The position numbers and the translations under genes are program-made. From NCBI GenBank assembly GCA_029844215.1, contig CM056738.1:68564093-68628092 (forward strand): a stretch of 64,000 nucleotides of DNA, read 5' to 3'. A model generated the notes under the pieces. That model did not search any database and was not told the DNA's origin. It saw nothing but the letters and a program-made list of their open reading frames with translations. The stretch is from Przewalskia tangutica (Eukaryota; Streptophyta; Magnoliopsida; Solanales; Solanaceae). This document shows, one piece after another, positions 11,906 through 23,738 of this stretch (position 1 is the stretch's first letter; the number at the start of each line of letters is the position of its first letter).

Positions 11906-14041
11906 ATGAATCGAGACTGGGTAAATACAGATCGATTATCTGAAGAAGTATAAGAAAGGGGTGAAGGAGTTTTGTGCTCATGCAACCAAGAATGCTAAAA
12001 ATCCATTGTACATTAAATGTCCGTGTCGAAAATATCTAAATGTAAAAGAGGTTAGTGGTCAAATGAAGTTGCATGAGCATTTAATGTGTCACGATTTTGA
12101 CATAACATATAAGGTTTGGACATATCATGGTGAGAGCAAAGACAAAGGTAGTTCAAGTGGAAAACGTAAACATAGTTCATTAAGTCAATCCGGCTCCCAA
12201 TTTGAGTTTACAAATATAATGAACACAAGTAATATGGGAGATGGTAATGATAAATACAGTCCTGTGAAGAATTCTTGAAGTGTTGTCGATGAAAAATTGC
12301 GGGATCATCCTGATATGTGTGATGACTTAAGGGGAGATGCTGGGTTACCATTGTGGCCGGGTTGTACTAAGGCTTCAAAATTGTCAGTTGTGTTGATTTT
12401 GTACAACTTAAAAGGTAGTCACCAAGTTTCCGATGTGTTCTTCACAGAGTTATTGTAAGTTGTACGTGATCTATTTCCAGATGGGAATGTGCTCCCTCGT
12501 AAAACCTATGATGCTAAACAATTGCTCAACTCTATCGGGTTAACACATCAGAAGATCCATGCTTGTCCGGATGATTGTATTTTATTTAGGTGAGAGTACG
12601 CAGAATTGAATGAATGTCCCAAATGTGGTATGAAGCGGTATAAGAAAAACAAATCCCCGGTCAAAGTTATGTGGTACTTTCCTATAATTCCTAGATTTAT
12701 GAGGTTGTATAGTAGCGCAGAAGATGCTAAATGCTTGACATGACATCATAATGAAAGAATTAATGATGGAATGTTAAGACACCCAGCTGATTCGCCTCAA
12801 TGGAAGACATTTGATAACAAATATCAAGAATTTGGCAAGGAATCAAGGAACTTACGCTTAGTACTTTCAACAGTCGGAATGAACCCTCATGGTCTCCAGA
12901 GTACTTCCCATAGTACATGGCCCGTAGTTTTGATGATCTATAACCTCGCCCATTGGTTATGCATGAAGCGCAAGTATATGATGTTGTCTATTTTGATATC
13001 AGGACCTCTCCAACCTGGTAACAATATTGATGTATATTTGACTTCTTTAATCGAGGACTTAAAGTTGTTGTGGGAAGAGGGTGTTAATGTCTACGATGGA
13101 AGCATAAATGCTAGTTTCAGATTGAAGGTTATGTTGTTTGGAACAATCAATGATTTCCTAGCTTATGACAACCTTTCTGGATATAGTGTGAAGGGGAAGT
13201 GTGCATATCCATGGTGTACCAATGACACCAATCATCTTCGATTGAGTCACTGTAAGAAGTCTGCTTATATGGGGCATAGACGATTTTTAGATCCAAATCA
13301 ACGTTACAGATTGATGTCTGATTCATTCAATGGTGAAGTTGAAGATCGGTCTCCACCTCCTACATTGTCAGGTGTTGATGTACTAAAAGATGTGGAAAAT
13401 ATTGAGACACAATTTGGTAAATACTTTGCAAAGTCTATTTCCACTAGAGGTTTTAAAAAAAAATCAATCTTTTTTCAATTAGTTTATTGGAAGGATTTGT
13501 TTGTTAGACATTTTATTGATCTCATGCACAATGAGAAAAATATTGGTGCTAGTGTAATAAATACTTTGTTAGGTGACACATTAAAATCTAAAGATGGATT
13601 CAATGCACGAATGGACATGGTTGATATGGAAATCAGAGAAGAACTTGCACCTGTATTAAAGGATGAGAAAACACCTTACTTACCTTCTGCCGCTCACACT
13701 TTGTCTAAGCAAGAGAAAAGATTATTACTCGAGACACTCCACTCAGTGAAGGTTCCAGAGGGGACACGTCTAACATACAAAGTCTTATATCTTCATACGG
13801 GTTGAAATTGATGAATTTAAAATCACATGATTATCATGTCATCATTGAGAATCTGCTCCCAATTGCAATTCGTGCTATTTTGCCAGAAAATGTACGTAAT
13901 ACCATTACAAAGTTATATTGGTTTTTCAAAGCCATGAGTAGCAATGTCATAGACCCGAGAAATCTGTCAAGTCTACAAAAAGTGGGAATGTCGAGTTGGC
14001 CAGCAAGTTTTCTTTTGCGTCACCCCATTTTGCGCCCATGA
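11906..14041 (+). pseudogene. TNP2-type CACTA transposase, decayed
   Basis: The likely original start is ATG 11906 (MNRDWVNTDRLSEE), then a frameshift near 11950. Frame 11961-12278 has the Transpos_assoc domain: NPLYIKCPCRKY, then HLMCHDFDITYKVWTYHGE. Transposase_21 (TNP2) follows: KIHACPDDCILFR, stop, EYAELNECPKCGMKRYK, FPIIPRFMRLY, LT-stop-HH where a Trp codon has become TGA, RHPADSPQWKTFD (about 12773), SGYSVKGKCAYPWC, YMGHRRFLDPNQRYR. After a frameshift near 13770 comes a DUF4218 start, LMNLKSHDYHVIIENLLPIA. The encoded enzyme would cut the element ends. At least four stops and two frameshifts make it non-functional. Confidence 0.88.
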
Positions 14042-14484
14042 TAGGTAGTGCAACATCGTCCAATCATTTGGCCGAATGTCTGCTCAAGTATGAAGGAAAA
14101 AACCATCTATTATTGGTGCCACATAATGTTGGGTGAGTTTTAACATAATATTTAATTATTATATGTTGTCTTCAGTTATTTCTAGCCTTCTAGGCATGCT
14201 TTTACTTGACATTATCTTAATTGAGTTTTCATAATTTACTCAAGTACTCTTTTCGCATGATTATTGTATTAGACATTACAATGCCACATATATTGTAAAT
14301 GAACTGATAATACAATAAACTTTTCAAATATTATGCAGTTCACATTGAGTATTGATTGGTATCAATACCCAAACGGAGGTGATATACTTTATGGTTCCAG
14401 CTCCAAAATCCAGTTATTCACAACGTCCGAATTAGAAAAACTTTATTGAAAGGTAATTAGCTCTTCAATTTTTTTACATTACTA

Positions 14485-14530
<46 letters not shown>

Positions 14531-15217
14531 GTTTACTTTAAACAAAATAGGGGTATGTTAAGGTACCAGACTCTTCGAAGTGTTAGTCTCAGTAAGACGA
14601 CATACAATAGATTCAATTGGTCAAATATCAGGTATTTACTTTACAATTATGAAAATTGTTATATATAAGATATGATAATAAATTAATACTGGACGTTATT
14701 TTTCATAGTGTCCAAGGCAAATCGATAGCATTCATTGTGGTCATTATATTTGCTGTTTCATTGAGGATATTTTGAGTTCGGGTGATACAAGTATTCCTCT
14801 TTATGTAAGTATATCGATCTTCATTTTATACTAGTTTCATATTTCTCTCTATAGTGTCTTGTCCAATAAAAGAAGGATTACTCATCTCTCTAGGCTTATT
14901 AGTTATAGTAATATATAACCTTTCAAAGAAGATCGACAAAATATAATATAAGATCGGTAGATAAAAACATGACCTTTTTCAGTGATTATGATCTGGGTCA
15001 TTGTTCATACATAATCATATTTGTATGAGGTTATTTCTGTAAGTATGTTTATTTATTGGACGTTTCTATTCTAACTATGTTTTTGTAACATCTATGTTTT
15101 GCAGTTTGTCCATAGTTCACCACTCAAAGTTTATCCTCCAAGCAAAATGAAGAATTTTCGAATTAATTGGACAGACTACTTGTACAATCGATTCCTCAAA
15201 GACAAAATGGAAGGTTG
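14042..15217 (+). pseudogene. Ulp1-like cysteine protease (C48) relic in the CACTA element
   Basis: Short exon-like islands remain. Near 14085-14133 is LLKYEGKNHLLLVPHNVG, like the segment before the catalytic His of Ulp1 proteases. Near 14341 is FTLSIDWYQYPNGGDILYG. Near 14709 is CPRQIDSIHCGHYICCFIED, matching the Q-x-CG-x-Y block with the catalytic Cys (family form QxxxxDCGxY), though the Asp before Cys is His. A last island lies at 15106-15217. Plant CACTA elements often carry such a second gene next to the transposase. Its function there is unknown. The reading is patchy, with stops between islands. Confidence 0.5.
14488..14525. repeat. (TA)n microsatellite
   Basis: Uninterrupted TA dinucleotide run of 38 bases inside the CACTA element. 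Confidence 0.97.
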
Positions 15218-15445
15218 AAGCTACTAGTTAATATTTTGATGTAATTGTTGCATATGTCGTATTGTTATTAGTTAATGATTGTAAGTTACTAATGATTGAG
15301 ATACTATTTTAAATATATTATTATGTTTTATGCGAATTATTATATTATATTATATTTTGAATGAGTATTCTTTTTGTTATCTGTTTGATATTTTATTTAT
15401 TAGGTGAAAAAACAGGGATATTACCAAAAAAAAGTAAAAAAAAAC

Positions 15446-15851
15446 CAGATTGAATAGCGCTTTTTTAAGCGCTATGCAAGCAATATTTTCAAAATATAAG
15501 TTCTATCGGAATTATACTACCATAGCGCGTTTTTTGCGCTAACTAGGAAAAGCGCTATGGTAGTAGTAAGCTTGCATAACGCTTTTTAAGCGCTATCCAA
15601 GCTACCATAGCGGTAGCTTAGATAGCGCTTAAAAGCGCTATGTAAGCTTGAAAATAAGCGCTATCAGTGGCGGATGCATGTATATACATGGTGGTGCAGT
15701 TGCACCACCAGATTTTTAAATTTTTTTTGCCTTCTAGGCATAAAAAAAAAAATTGCTATGTAAAATATTATTATTTCATATGTTTGCACCTCCAAAATTT
15801 GTCGCCTGGATCCGCCACTGAGCGCTATGCAAGCGCTTTTCGGTAGTAGTG
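15446..15851. repeat. Right subterminal repeats of the CACTA element
   Basis: Dense AGCGCTATGCAAGC-like words in both orientations from about 15452 to the end, several as near-palindromic pairs (AGCGCTTAAAAGCGCT near 15624). They mirror the left end and are interrupted by the hAT MITE. Confidence 0.8.
15665..15820. mobile_element. hAT-type MITE, 156 bp
   Basis: Starts CAGTGGCGGATGCATG and ends CTGGATCCGCCACTG, a near-perfect terminal inverted repeat. It is flanked by an exact 8-bp duplication AGCGCTAT (15657-15664 and 15821-15828). The target is a copy of the CACTA subterminal word. The CAGTGGCGGA end is common among Solanaceae hAT MITEs. Confidence 0.92.
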
Positions 15852-15854
15852 AAT

Positions 15855-16290
15855 AATGGATGTTCATTCACACTTTGGAGCTTGAGAAATCCTAAAGTGA
15901 AATTAGTTGGGTCAATTGAGGAATTTCCACCTAGATATTAGTCCACATTGCTCATACCACACTAATTATATCCACTTTAGCAAAAATTCAACACCACTTC
16001 CATGCATTAAGTCACAACCCTAACATTCCAACTTATTTGATACATTAACTATTAATTGACTTAATAACTTGAGTAGTTTAAGCAAAACAAACAAACAAAC
16101 TTGGTAATTGTAGAAGTAAAGTAATTAGTAAAATCATGATACAACGCGAATAGAACAATTTCTCATCGTATTCCTTGTGATATTTGACCCAACCTAGTTG
16201 GATTATTATACTTGACAATGACTATGTTATACCATTTTAAGATAAAATTTAAGCGAGATCACCCAACAACCGATGTATTAAGCAAAATGA
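15855..16290. mobile_element. Old retroelement-derived repeat, right part
   Basis: Continuation of the sequence at 9400-10513 after the CACTA insertion. No coding domain. It may end near ATCACCCAACAA (16258-16269). Confidence 0.35.
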
Positions 16291-17869
16291 ACAAAACTTT
16301 CCAGTAGTCCGGACATAATTATAAAACTTGTGTACAAAGATCCAAGGATATACGATCAGACATTATAATAAATAGTCAGTTTGGGACATGATTAAAAGTA
16401 GAGAATCATGTTCTTTTCTCGGAAAATTAGAGGCGCCAAGGATATACACTACTGACGGGCATCCTATGGTGGAAAATTATAACTCAAAAATGGTCGAGGA
16501 AAGGAGTAGAAAATTGTTGGTATTATTAGGAATAACGTCGGAGAGGGAATTTGTGTTGGTATTAAAAGGATCTCAACACAATGTTTAGGTATGGGCTTGG
16601 AGAAGAAACATGTGCCCTCACATTAGAGGCTTATTTTGGAATGATGAAATTAAGGTATATGTCATTCTCACACGTCCCATTTTTTGTATCGAAAATTTGG
16701 TGCATGATCTTATAGCTGATTTTAAATATTGGTATATTAGAGTTACTCGCAGAGAACCACCAGCGTTTGAATAACCTATAATGCTCATATATTTCTCAAT
16801 CTTACAACAAAATATTAGATAGTTGTCTAGCGTTTGAATAACTTACAAAATTGAAGCTTTTGCTCAAAAAGAATTTTTACGCCATGGTCTCAAGGTTCAT
16901 AAATTGTAAAAAAAAAGGAGGATCATTTACTAAATAACTATCCCAAAAGAGATACGATGAAAATCACTCGATTCCTTAGTAATTATTACTACTGATTTCT
17001 TTTTATACATTTAGTAGTAAAAATAGATTAACATAACTACACGAGAAGATCTTATACCATATTCTTAATGCGGTGAATTGTCAATAGAGATTATAATAGA
17101 ATTCTAAAATTAAGTATCTCATTTATTAAATTATTTGGTTTACAAATTTAAACATGTACAATATTACCTCAAGCTTGCGTTAGTCAGATCGATACTAATC
17201 AAGCACAATTATGTCATATGTATATAATAATGTTATTACATATAAACCTACTATATTTACATATAAGGGAAATTCTTAAAATATAACTCAATCTTTGCCC
17301 GGATTTATTGTAACACACGTAATCTTTATGGGTCCTATTACCCCCATTGATTTATTTTTAAATAATTTCCTTTGACATTTATCGAGTGAGTTGGATAACA
17401 ATTCAAACACGTGAACAATACGCCAAAACAAATCAGTACTTGTTCAGTTTCAGGTCATTTCACTCTTTCCATAAAATAAAAAATTAGATTTCTCTCCTAC
17501 ACTCCTAATTTTTTTTCATGGAGAAAACAATTGATTCTCTTGGAATTTGATATTGTGAATCACTATATTATTTCATAATCGAGTCTTGATTTGTGTAGCG
17601 GTGGATCTTGATTCATTTTCCCTATATATAATATCGTTATGCAATTAATTTTCATGTAATATAAAAGGACAAAGAGGATAAGCATTTCTGGTAAAACAAC
17701 CAGTTATGCTAATGATAAGATTAAAATCAATAGGAAAATCAAAGGTTGAAACTTATATGGTATATAAGCTATTTTAGCGGGACGTTATTGTTGGGACACC
17801 ATCCCATGTTTGACGTGGAGTGATTGTAGGTGTTTGTGGAACTGAATAGCTAATGAATAAATGGTAAAT

Positions 17870-17906
<37 letters not shown>

Positions 17907-18264
17907 ATGGTAAGTTAATGAAAATTCTACTTTACAGCTCGCGTGTAGAGTAAATTTTCCTATTAAAAATATAATCAAGATATTATAAGTTACAAATTGC
18001 ACGATTGAACTTATACATTAATTACTTGCTTTATTAATTATTAATTAATATAATGCAATATCTGTTTGAATATAAGCAAATCCTGGTGGAGTTAATTTGT
18101 ACAATAAATGTGGTTATCGTTATCTTTAATGCAAAAAGGTGAGAAGGGTCAAGCAAAAATGGTATATCAATATTTACATGATATTTTGGTACATTATAGT
18201 ATGATAATATAAATAGATAGATTATAAAAATCATCACCTGGTTGACTAATCTTTATTATTTCTC
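16291..18264. other. Upstream region of the invertase gene, no gene seen
   Basis: AT-rich sequence without a recognised gene. A 66-codon ORF at 16388-16588 has no known domain. A G-box-like CACGTG lies near 17409 and W-box cores (TTGAC) are present, for example at 18242. Whether these regulate the invertase is unknown. Confidence 0.4.
17871..17906. repeat. CA/TA compound microsatellite
   Basis: CACACACATACA followed by a TA run, about 430 bases upstream of the invertase start. Confidence 0.95.
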
Positions 18265-18272
18265 TATAAATA
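18265..18272 (+). promoter_or_regulatory. TATA box of the invertase gene
   Basis: TATAAATA lies 65 bases before the ATG, so transcription should start around 18295-18305 with a 5' leader of about 30-40 bases. No closer TATA-like word competes. Confidence 0.75.
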
Positions 18273-18336
18273 CTCTTCACACCTTTCAGCTTTCTCATCA
18301 ATTTCTCTCCCTCTAGATTAGAGATTCTCTATCAAA

Positions 18337-21300
18337 ATGCAGTTTTTGAGCAAGTGTTCTCTTTGGGCTTTGCCTGTTGTGTTGATGTACTTTGTGGTAT
18401 TTTTTGGCAACAATGGGGTTAATGCTTCACATGATGTTTTTATGGAGTTGAAATCATTAAGTGCCACTAGTGTTAGAAAAGTCCATAGAACTGGTTATCA
18501 TTTCCAACCTCCTAAACACTGGATCAATGGTATGTCTTCTTTGTTTACAGTGTCATACACATAATTTTATATATAAAAGTTGTTTTATAATTTGTCTTAC
18601 AAATGTATTTGGTTTTGAAGGTTTTATTTTGTATCTCAAATTGATACTTATTGTATATATATATTGAAAGTCTCTCATTGAATACAGATTATGTAAAATT
18701 ACTTTCAATTATCCTGTAGAAAAAAGATCCCATAATGCTTATTTAATATAAAATAATAAATATATTCTTAACATATCAGCACACGTACTTTTAAATGATA
18801 TCTTATCCAAAACTGATACTACATTCAATCAATTTTAAATACCGTTTTAGCCAAACAAATGGGATGTTATTAAAAAGTCAAGAAATCATTAACTATTTCA
18901 ATATGAATAAAATTAATTCATAATTTAACATTTAAAGCTCTCAGATATTAGGACTAAAAAGTTCTTCTGTTCTAATTAATGCATCCGATACACTTTCTCT
19001 TTCTAAAATAATTATATTTAAGAAGATGATTCACGTTTATACAAATATTGTAATATGTTTTATACTATAAGTTTTTTTTTTAAATTTCATATCTAGTTAA
19101 AATGCATCAAATAAAATGAGACAAAGATTTACATCTATATAAAAATTATTAGGTTCAATTGAACGCGATAGTTTTGCTTTCAATTTAATCGAGGGTTTTT
19201 TGAAAATAATTTCTCTACCCCGTAAAGACATGGTGGTTTACGAATATTCTATCATCTCAGATCTTGTAGGATTATACTGAATATGTTATTGTTATTATAA
19301 TTGAACGCGATAGATATACATCCGCCCGTGAGTTTGTAGAATAGTATCTAGAGGATTTGAAGTCACATAACTGGGCATGCATGATATCTCTGTTAGAAAC
19401 TACAGTAAATTTCTCAGTTAATAATGCTTAAAAAGACTAATATTTTGTTTTGCATTACCTCGATATTTGTATCTGTTCAGTGACAGTGAAATCTCCTTCC
19501 CAAAATTTCAAACTATGTGCTTTTAACTGAATATTTGCTTGTCCATTTCTCCTAATTTGCTTCTTTCATTTTATAATAAGATACCCATAATGACAGATAT
19601 ATTTGTCTTTACATATTGTTGTGATTGTGTCAATTTACTGAAAGCTAAATAGTAGTTTTTACAGTATAAATTAAATTTTTCTTTAATTTTTTTATCGTGT
19701 ATGCTTTTAATATTTGTATATGTATCTTAAAAAGAAATGAAGGAATTAAGACAAAGTCAACAGGACATGTAGTCACTAATCCCTGTTGGTAAATATTTAT
19801 TTAGACTGGATGTAAATACCAACCCAATAAATATATGATAGATATATCTTAATAAATATGGTTATGTTACGTTATACACACATAAATTAGTATGGTTCAC
19901 CATAAACACTCTATACAGATAAGTATTTATCGCCCCGATTAGATAATCATGAATAAAATATATGTGCAACTTACTAAGCTCTGTGATTGGCTAGTAATTT
20001 GATCTGATTATTATGTTCTATAATTTTCTTTTTGTGTCCTTGGGTTTTTTATATTTTTTCTTCATTTGCATTGAAATGTCTTTACTAATCTAATCATTTT
20101 CAATTTAATTCTTTCATGTGATCTTTTCTCGGATGCTTCCAAACACCAAAGATCCTAACGGTAAGATCGAGTTTTATATTTAACAATTTTTACTAAATTT
20201 TAGCTAAAATCTTAATTCATTATCATTAACCTGGACATTATTGTTTTTTCCCAATAGGTCCAATGTATTACAACGGATTATATCATCTATTCTACCAGTT
20301 TAATCCAAAAGGAGCATTATGGGGCAATATTGTTTGGGCCCATGCAATATCCACAGACTTGATTAATTGGATCCGTTTAGATCACGCAATTTATCCATCC
20401 AAGGTGTTCGACAAATACGGTACGTGGTCTGGGTCAGTCACTATTCTTCCGGGTAACAAGCCCAAGCCCGTAATCCTCTACACCGGAATAGTGGACGCCA
20501 ATAATACCCAAGTGCAAAACTATGCCATACCGGCAGACTTGTCTGATCCATTCCTCCGTAAGTGGATCAAGCCTGATAACAATCCGTTAGTAGTGGCTGA
20601 CAAGAGTATCAACAAGACCCAATTTCGTGACCCAACAACAGCTTGGTTGGGTCGAGATGGGCATTGGAGAATTGTGGTTGGGAGTTCTAGAAGGAATAGA
20701 GGAGTTGCAATATTGTACAGGAGTAGGGACTTCATGAAATGGACCAAAGCACAACACCCACTTCATACATCTGCCAACACTGGAAATTGGGAATGTCCTG
20801 ATTTTTTTCCAGTATCATTGAAGCATACAAATGGCTTGGACACATCAGATGATGATGATAACGTCAAACATGTTCTTAAAATTAGTCTTGATGTTACCAG
20901 GTTTGATTACTACACAATTGGTACCTATGACACAAAAAAAGATAGGTACATACCAGACAATACATCAATAGATGGATGGAAGGGATTGAGATTGGACTAT
21001 GGTAATTTTTATGCATCGAAGACTTTCTACGATCCTAGCAAGAATCGAAGAATTTTGTGGGGATGGGCCAACGAATCAGATGTTTTTCCATATGATGCTC
21101 TCCAGAAAGGATGGGCTGGAATTCAAACTATTCCTCGCAAATTGTGGCTTGATCCTAGTGGCAAACAATTGATTCAATGGCCTGTTGAAGAATTAGAAAC
21201 CTTGAGAAAGCAAAAAGTCGAGCTAAGAAATCACAAATTGGATAAGGGGGAAACAATTGAAGTTAAAGGAATCACACCAGCACAGGTTTGCCTCTTTTCT

Positions 21301-22456
21301 TTTTGGTTTACAAAATATATGTATCTCTTTGTATGAATTTATTGTGACGTCTAGGTTACTTGTTCGAGTCGTGGAATCAACTACTAAAAGCAAACTTATG
21401 TTAGAACATCTACATCACTCCCCTTGACAAGTGGTCCTTTTCCCGAATTTGCATGAATGCAGGATGCTTTATGCTCTCGAATTGCTCTTTTCTATCAAAT
21501 TATTGTGACCTCAAAAAGTTAGTGCTAATTTGTGAGTGTTAATCTAATTGCAGGCTGACATTGAGGTTACATTTTCCTTTTCAAGTTTGGAAAATGCAGA
21601 AGAATTTGATTCTAGTTGGGCTGATCTTTATGCCCAAGAGTTATGTGCCATTAGGGGTTCGACAGTTCAAGGTGGTCTTGGGCCATTTGGGCTCCTAACA
21701 TTGTCTTCTAAAAATTTGGAAGAGTACACACCCGTGTTCTTCAGAATATTCAAGGCCCACGATAAATACAAAGTTCTTATGTGCTCTGATGCCTCAAGGT
21801 TTGTTTACTCACTCTTTAGACATCTATTCATCCCCAACTCACCTAATTAAATTAAGTTTTATACACCATTAGTAAATAATTTCTTTCACAATTATGTCAT
21901 CCAAATGATATAAATTTACATGTAAGCCTTCTTAAATGTGGGATTTGAAATATTAAAATAACATATGTTACCCGCTATAATAGACTTGATAGTGTAAAAT
22001 TTATTACTTATCATACTATTGTTATCTTTACACTTTTGCAATATAGCTAACCCTGCCATTCAATTCTTTCTTTTACTCTTGGCGACAGGTCAACCCTCAG
22101 GGATGATAAGAAAATGTACAAACCATCATTTGCTGGATATGTTGATGTAGATTTAACAGACAAAAAGTTGTCTCTAAGGAGTTTGGTAAGCTTTAATTGA
22201 TACTTTTTTCTCAAAAATGCTTTTAAAACTCACTTCTTGTGTGGTATTGGTGACTGGTGGAGTATTTTTTTTTTTGTAGATTGATCACTCAGTAGTCGAA
22301 AGTTTTGGTGCTGATGGAAAAACATGTATTACATCAAGAGTTTATCCAACATTAGCCATCTATCATAAAGCACATTTATTTGCTTTCAACAATGGCACTG
22401 AGACAATCTCAATTGAGACTCTTGATGCTTGGAGCATGGAAAAATCCGACAGATGA
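18337..22456 (+). CDS. Cell-wall acid invertase (beta-fructofuranosidase, GH32)
   Basis: Secreted enzyme that splits sucrose into glucose and fructose in the apoplast. Six exons: 18337-18529, 20152-20160, 20258-21285, 21554-21798, 22089-22185, 22280-22456. All introns are GT-AG. The product is 582 aa, the usual family length, with no stop or frameshift. A hydrophobic signal peptide spans about residues 1-30, ending near GVNA. The GH32 nucleophile block reads WINDPNG (Asp65), WSGS is at 124-127, FRDP at 190-193 (Asp192) and WECPDF from 245 (Glu246 acid/base). Pro248 marks the cell-wall type; vacuolar enzymes have Val there. Several N-glycosylation sequons are present (for example NNT at 149, NKT at 186). 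The beta-sandwich end keeps DHSVVESFG and TCITSRVYPT. A run of four Asp near 265 looks lineage-specific. Tobacco and tomato cell-wall invertases are the closest I know. The paralogue cannot be named from this. Confidence 0.96.
18965..19130. mobile_element. Stowaway-like MITE remnant in invertase intron 1
   Basis: The left end TTCTGTTCTAATTAATGCAT and the minus-strand right end CTTTGTCTCATTTTATTTGA resemble the degraded CTCCGTCTCAATTTATGTG ends of Stowaway/mariner MITEs. The interior has the usual ATACACTTT and TTTAAGAAGATGATTCA words. No clear TA duplication could be fixed. Confidence 0.5.
19157..19313 (+). mobile_element. TS-type SINE, 5'-truncated, in invertase intron 1
   Basis: The body (19172-19298) contains TTTCTCTACCCCGTAAAGAC and GTAGGATTATACTGAATATG, then ends in TTATTGTTATTAT. 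This matches a degraded 3' half of Solanaceae TS SINEs, which end in TTG repeats. It is flanked by an exact 15-bp duplication AATTGAACGCGATAG (19157-19171 and 19299-19313), the mark of LINE-driven insertion. The 5' half with the Pol III boxes is missing. Confidence 0.75.
20152..20160 (+). other. Nine-base mini-exon of the invertase
   Basis: ATCCTAACG lies between CAAAG and GTAAG splice signals. With one base from exon 1 and two from exon 3 it encodes D-P-N-G, the centre of the catalytic motif including the nucleophile Asp65. Plant acid invertase genes are known for this mini-exon, among the smallest in plants. Skipping it would keep the frame but destroy activity. Confidence 0.95.
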
Positions 22457-23070
22457 ACTAAAATGTCGGGAGAAAAGAAGAAAACATATTTGGTCTTCAC
22501 TTTTTATCTCTTTTTATGTTGGCTTTTTTCTTCTTGAAGAGAACAGATTGTACAGATTTGCTACTTCCTGTTAAACAGGAATAATAACATACTCATGGTA
22601 TTACAACTGAGTTATCTTTTATGTTACAACTGAATTGTTGATGTCGTTTGGTATAGAATGGAATTATCTTTCGGCCGATTATTTCGTATCAAAGGATACA
22701 AGTTTACTTGTTCCTTGTTTGTATGATCAGGCGCAGACAAATAAGGACAAACATACTTCAAAGTTAATCATACAATGCAGTCAAAGATTTTCAATTAATA
22801 TTTTGTTATACGATGGGACACTATGATAACTCCATCAAAAATGGTCTAGTTTTCATGTAAACACAGAGGAATTCCTGTTGTGAACGTTAAACAATTTCTG
22901 TCATTCTCAATGTTCAAACAGCAAGTGCAAGGAGCTTTCTCGGCAATCTTTTTGTCTTCTTGATCCCGAAGAGCGGGGCAGACTAGAAGGAAAGGATTGA
23001 GCTTGAAAGCTTTCACAGATTAATATTGAGAATAGGTTTGAAACTACGACTTAGATAAGGGCAAATATTC
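22457..23070. other. Invertase 3' flank
   Basis: Probable 3' UTR just after the stop, with a near-consensus poly(A) signal AATAATAA about 120 bases downstream (22578-22585). No gene is visible beyond it. The 63-codon ORF at 22635-22826 looks accidental. Confidence 0.45.
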
Positions 23071-23463
23071 AGTATTTGGTTTGATAAAATGAAGAAGAAG
23101 AAGGTTCGATAAGTGAAGGAGAATTCCTCTATAAGAGAAAGAGCGTACGTTATTGAAGGGATGGATACTTGACCTATTATAACCTTATAAAACTAAGGCG
23201 TAATTTGGTTGATTGTATTGATATAATTAATCTAAGAACAAAATCCTGTATAAATTAAAGGCCAAGTATTCATTGACTTGTTCGATAGGATCTGCGCGAA
23301 GAAGGTCTAGCAAGAGAAGGGAAATTCAACTATAAGAGGAAAGGGTTGGTGTTGTTGAAGGGATGGATACTTGGCCTATAACTTTATATACTGAGGTGTA
23401 ATTTGGTTGATTGTATTGGCATAATTAAACCCAGAATATAATACTGACTTAATTAAAGAGAAT
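23071..23463. repeat. Two-copy tandem duplication, unit about 195 bp
   Basis: Copy one (about 23071-23265) and copy two (about 23266-23463) share TTGAAGGGATGGATACTTG and GTAATTTGGTTGATTGTATT with moderate divergence. No coding potential. The stretch from 23464 to 23738 shows nothing recognisable. Confidence 0.75.
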
Positions 23464-23738
23464 TGGGGATAGTACCTGTTGGCTGTGGCTTTGAGTAGCC
23501 AAATGATGACAAGGAGCAATTCCTTTTTTGATCTTTTTTTTTTTCCACCCGGTGATCGGTATCCGCAATGAAGTCTGACTATATTCAGATTCGCGCCGCG
23601 TAGAACCCATTTCTGGAGAAAGACTTATGAGGACTATTTTTGTGGTATTTGTGGGTTGTAACTATTATGTTCAATTTATCGAAACTCTAGTACAATAATA
23701 CCCCATTCCTATGGCAAAAGAAGAAAGAAAGAAACTAG

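Larger units (their letters stand above)
10517..15851 (+). mobile_element. CACTA (En/Spm) DNA transposon
   Basis: A 5335-bp element. It opens with CACTACTA (10517) and closes with TAGTAGTG (15851), a perfect 8-bp terminal inverted repeat. It is flanked by a 3-bp duplication AAT (10514-10516 and 15852-15854), as expected for CACTA elements. Both ends carry many copies of AGCGCTATGCAAGC-like words. It holds a decayed TNP2-type transposase and a Ulp1-like protease relic, both on the plus strand, so it is now immobile unless helped. The flanking DNA rejoins cleanly when the element is removed. Confidence 0.92.

Noticed and set aside
11675..11953. 92-codon ORF ahead of the transposase
   Set aside because: It crosses the imperfect tandem repeats and overlaps the true transposase start in another frame.
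18337..22456. Vacuolar invertase as the identity of the gene
   Set aside because: The active-site block reads WECPDF with Pro, and there is no long acidic N-terminal propeptide or transmembrane leader of the vacuolar type.
22635..22826. 63-codon ORF downstream of the invertase
   Set aside because: Falls in probable 3' flank, without codon bias or known motif.
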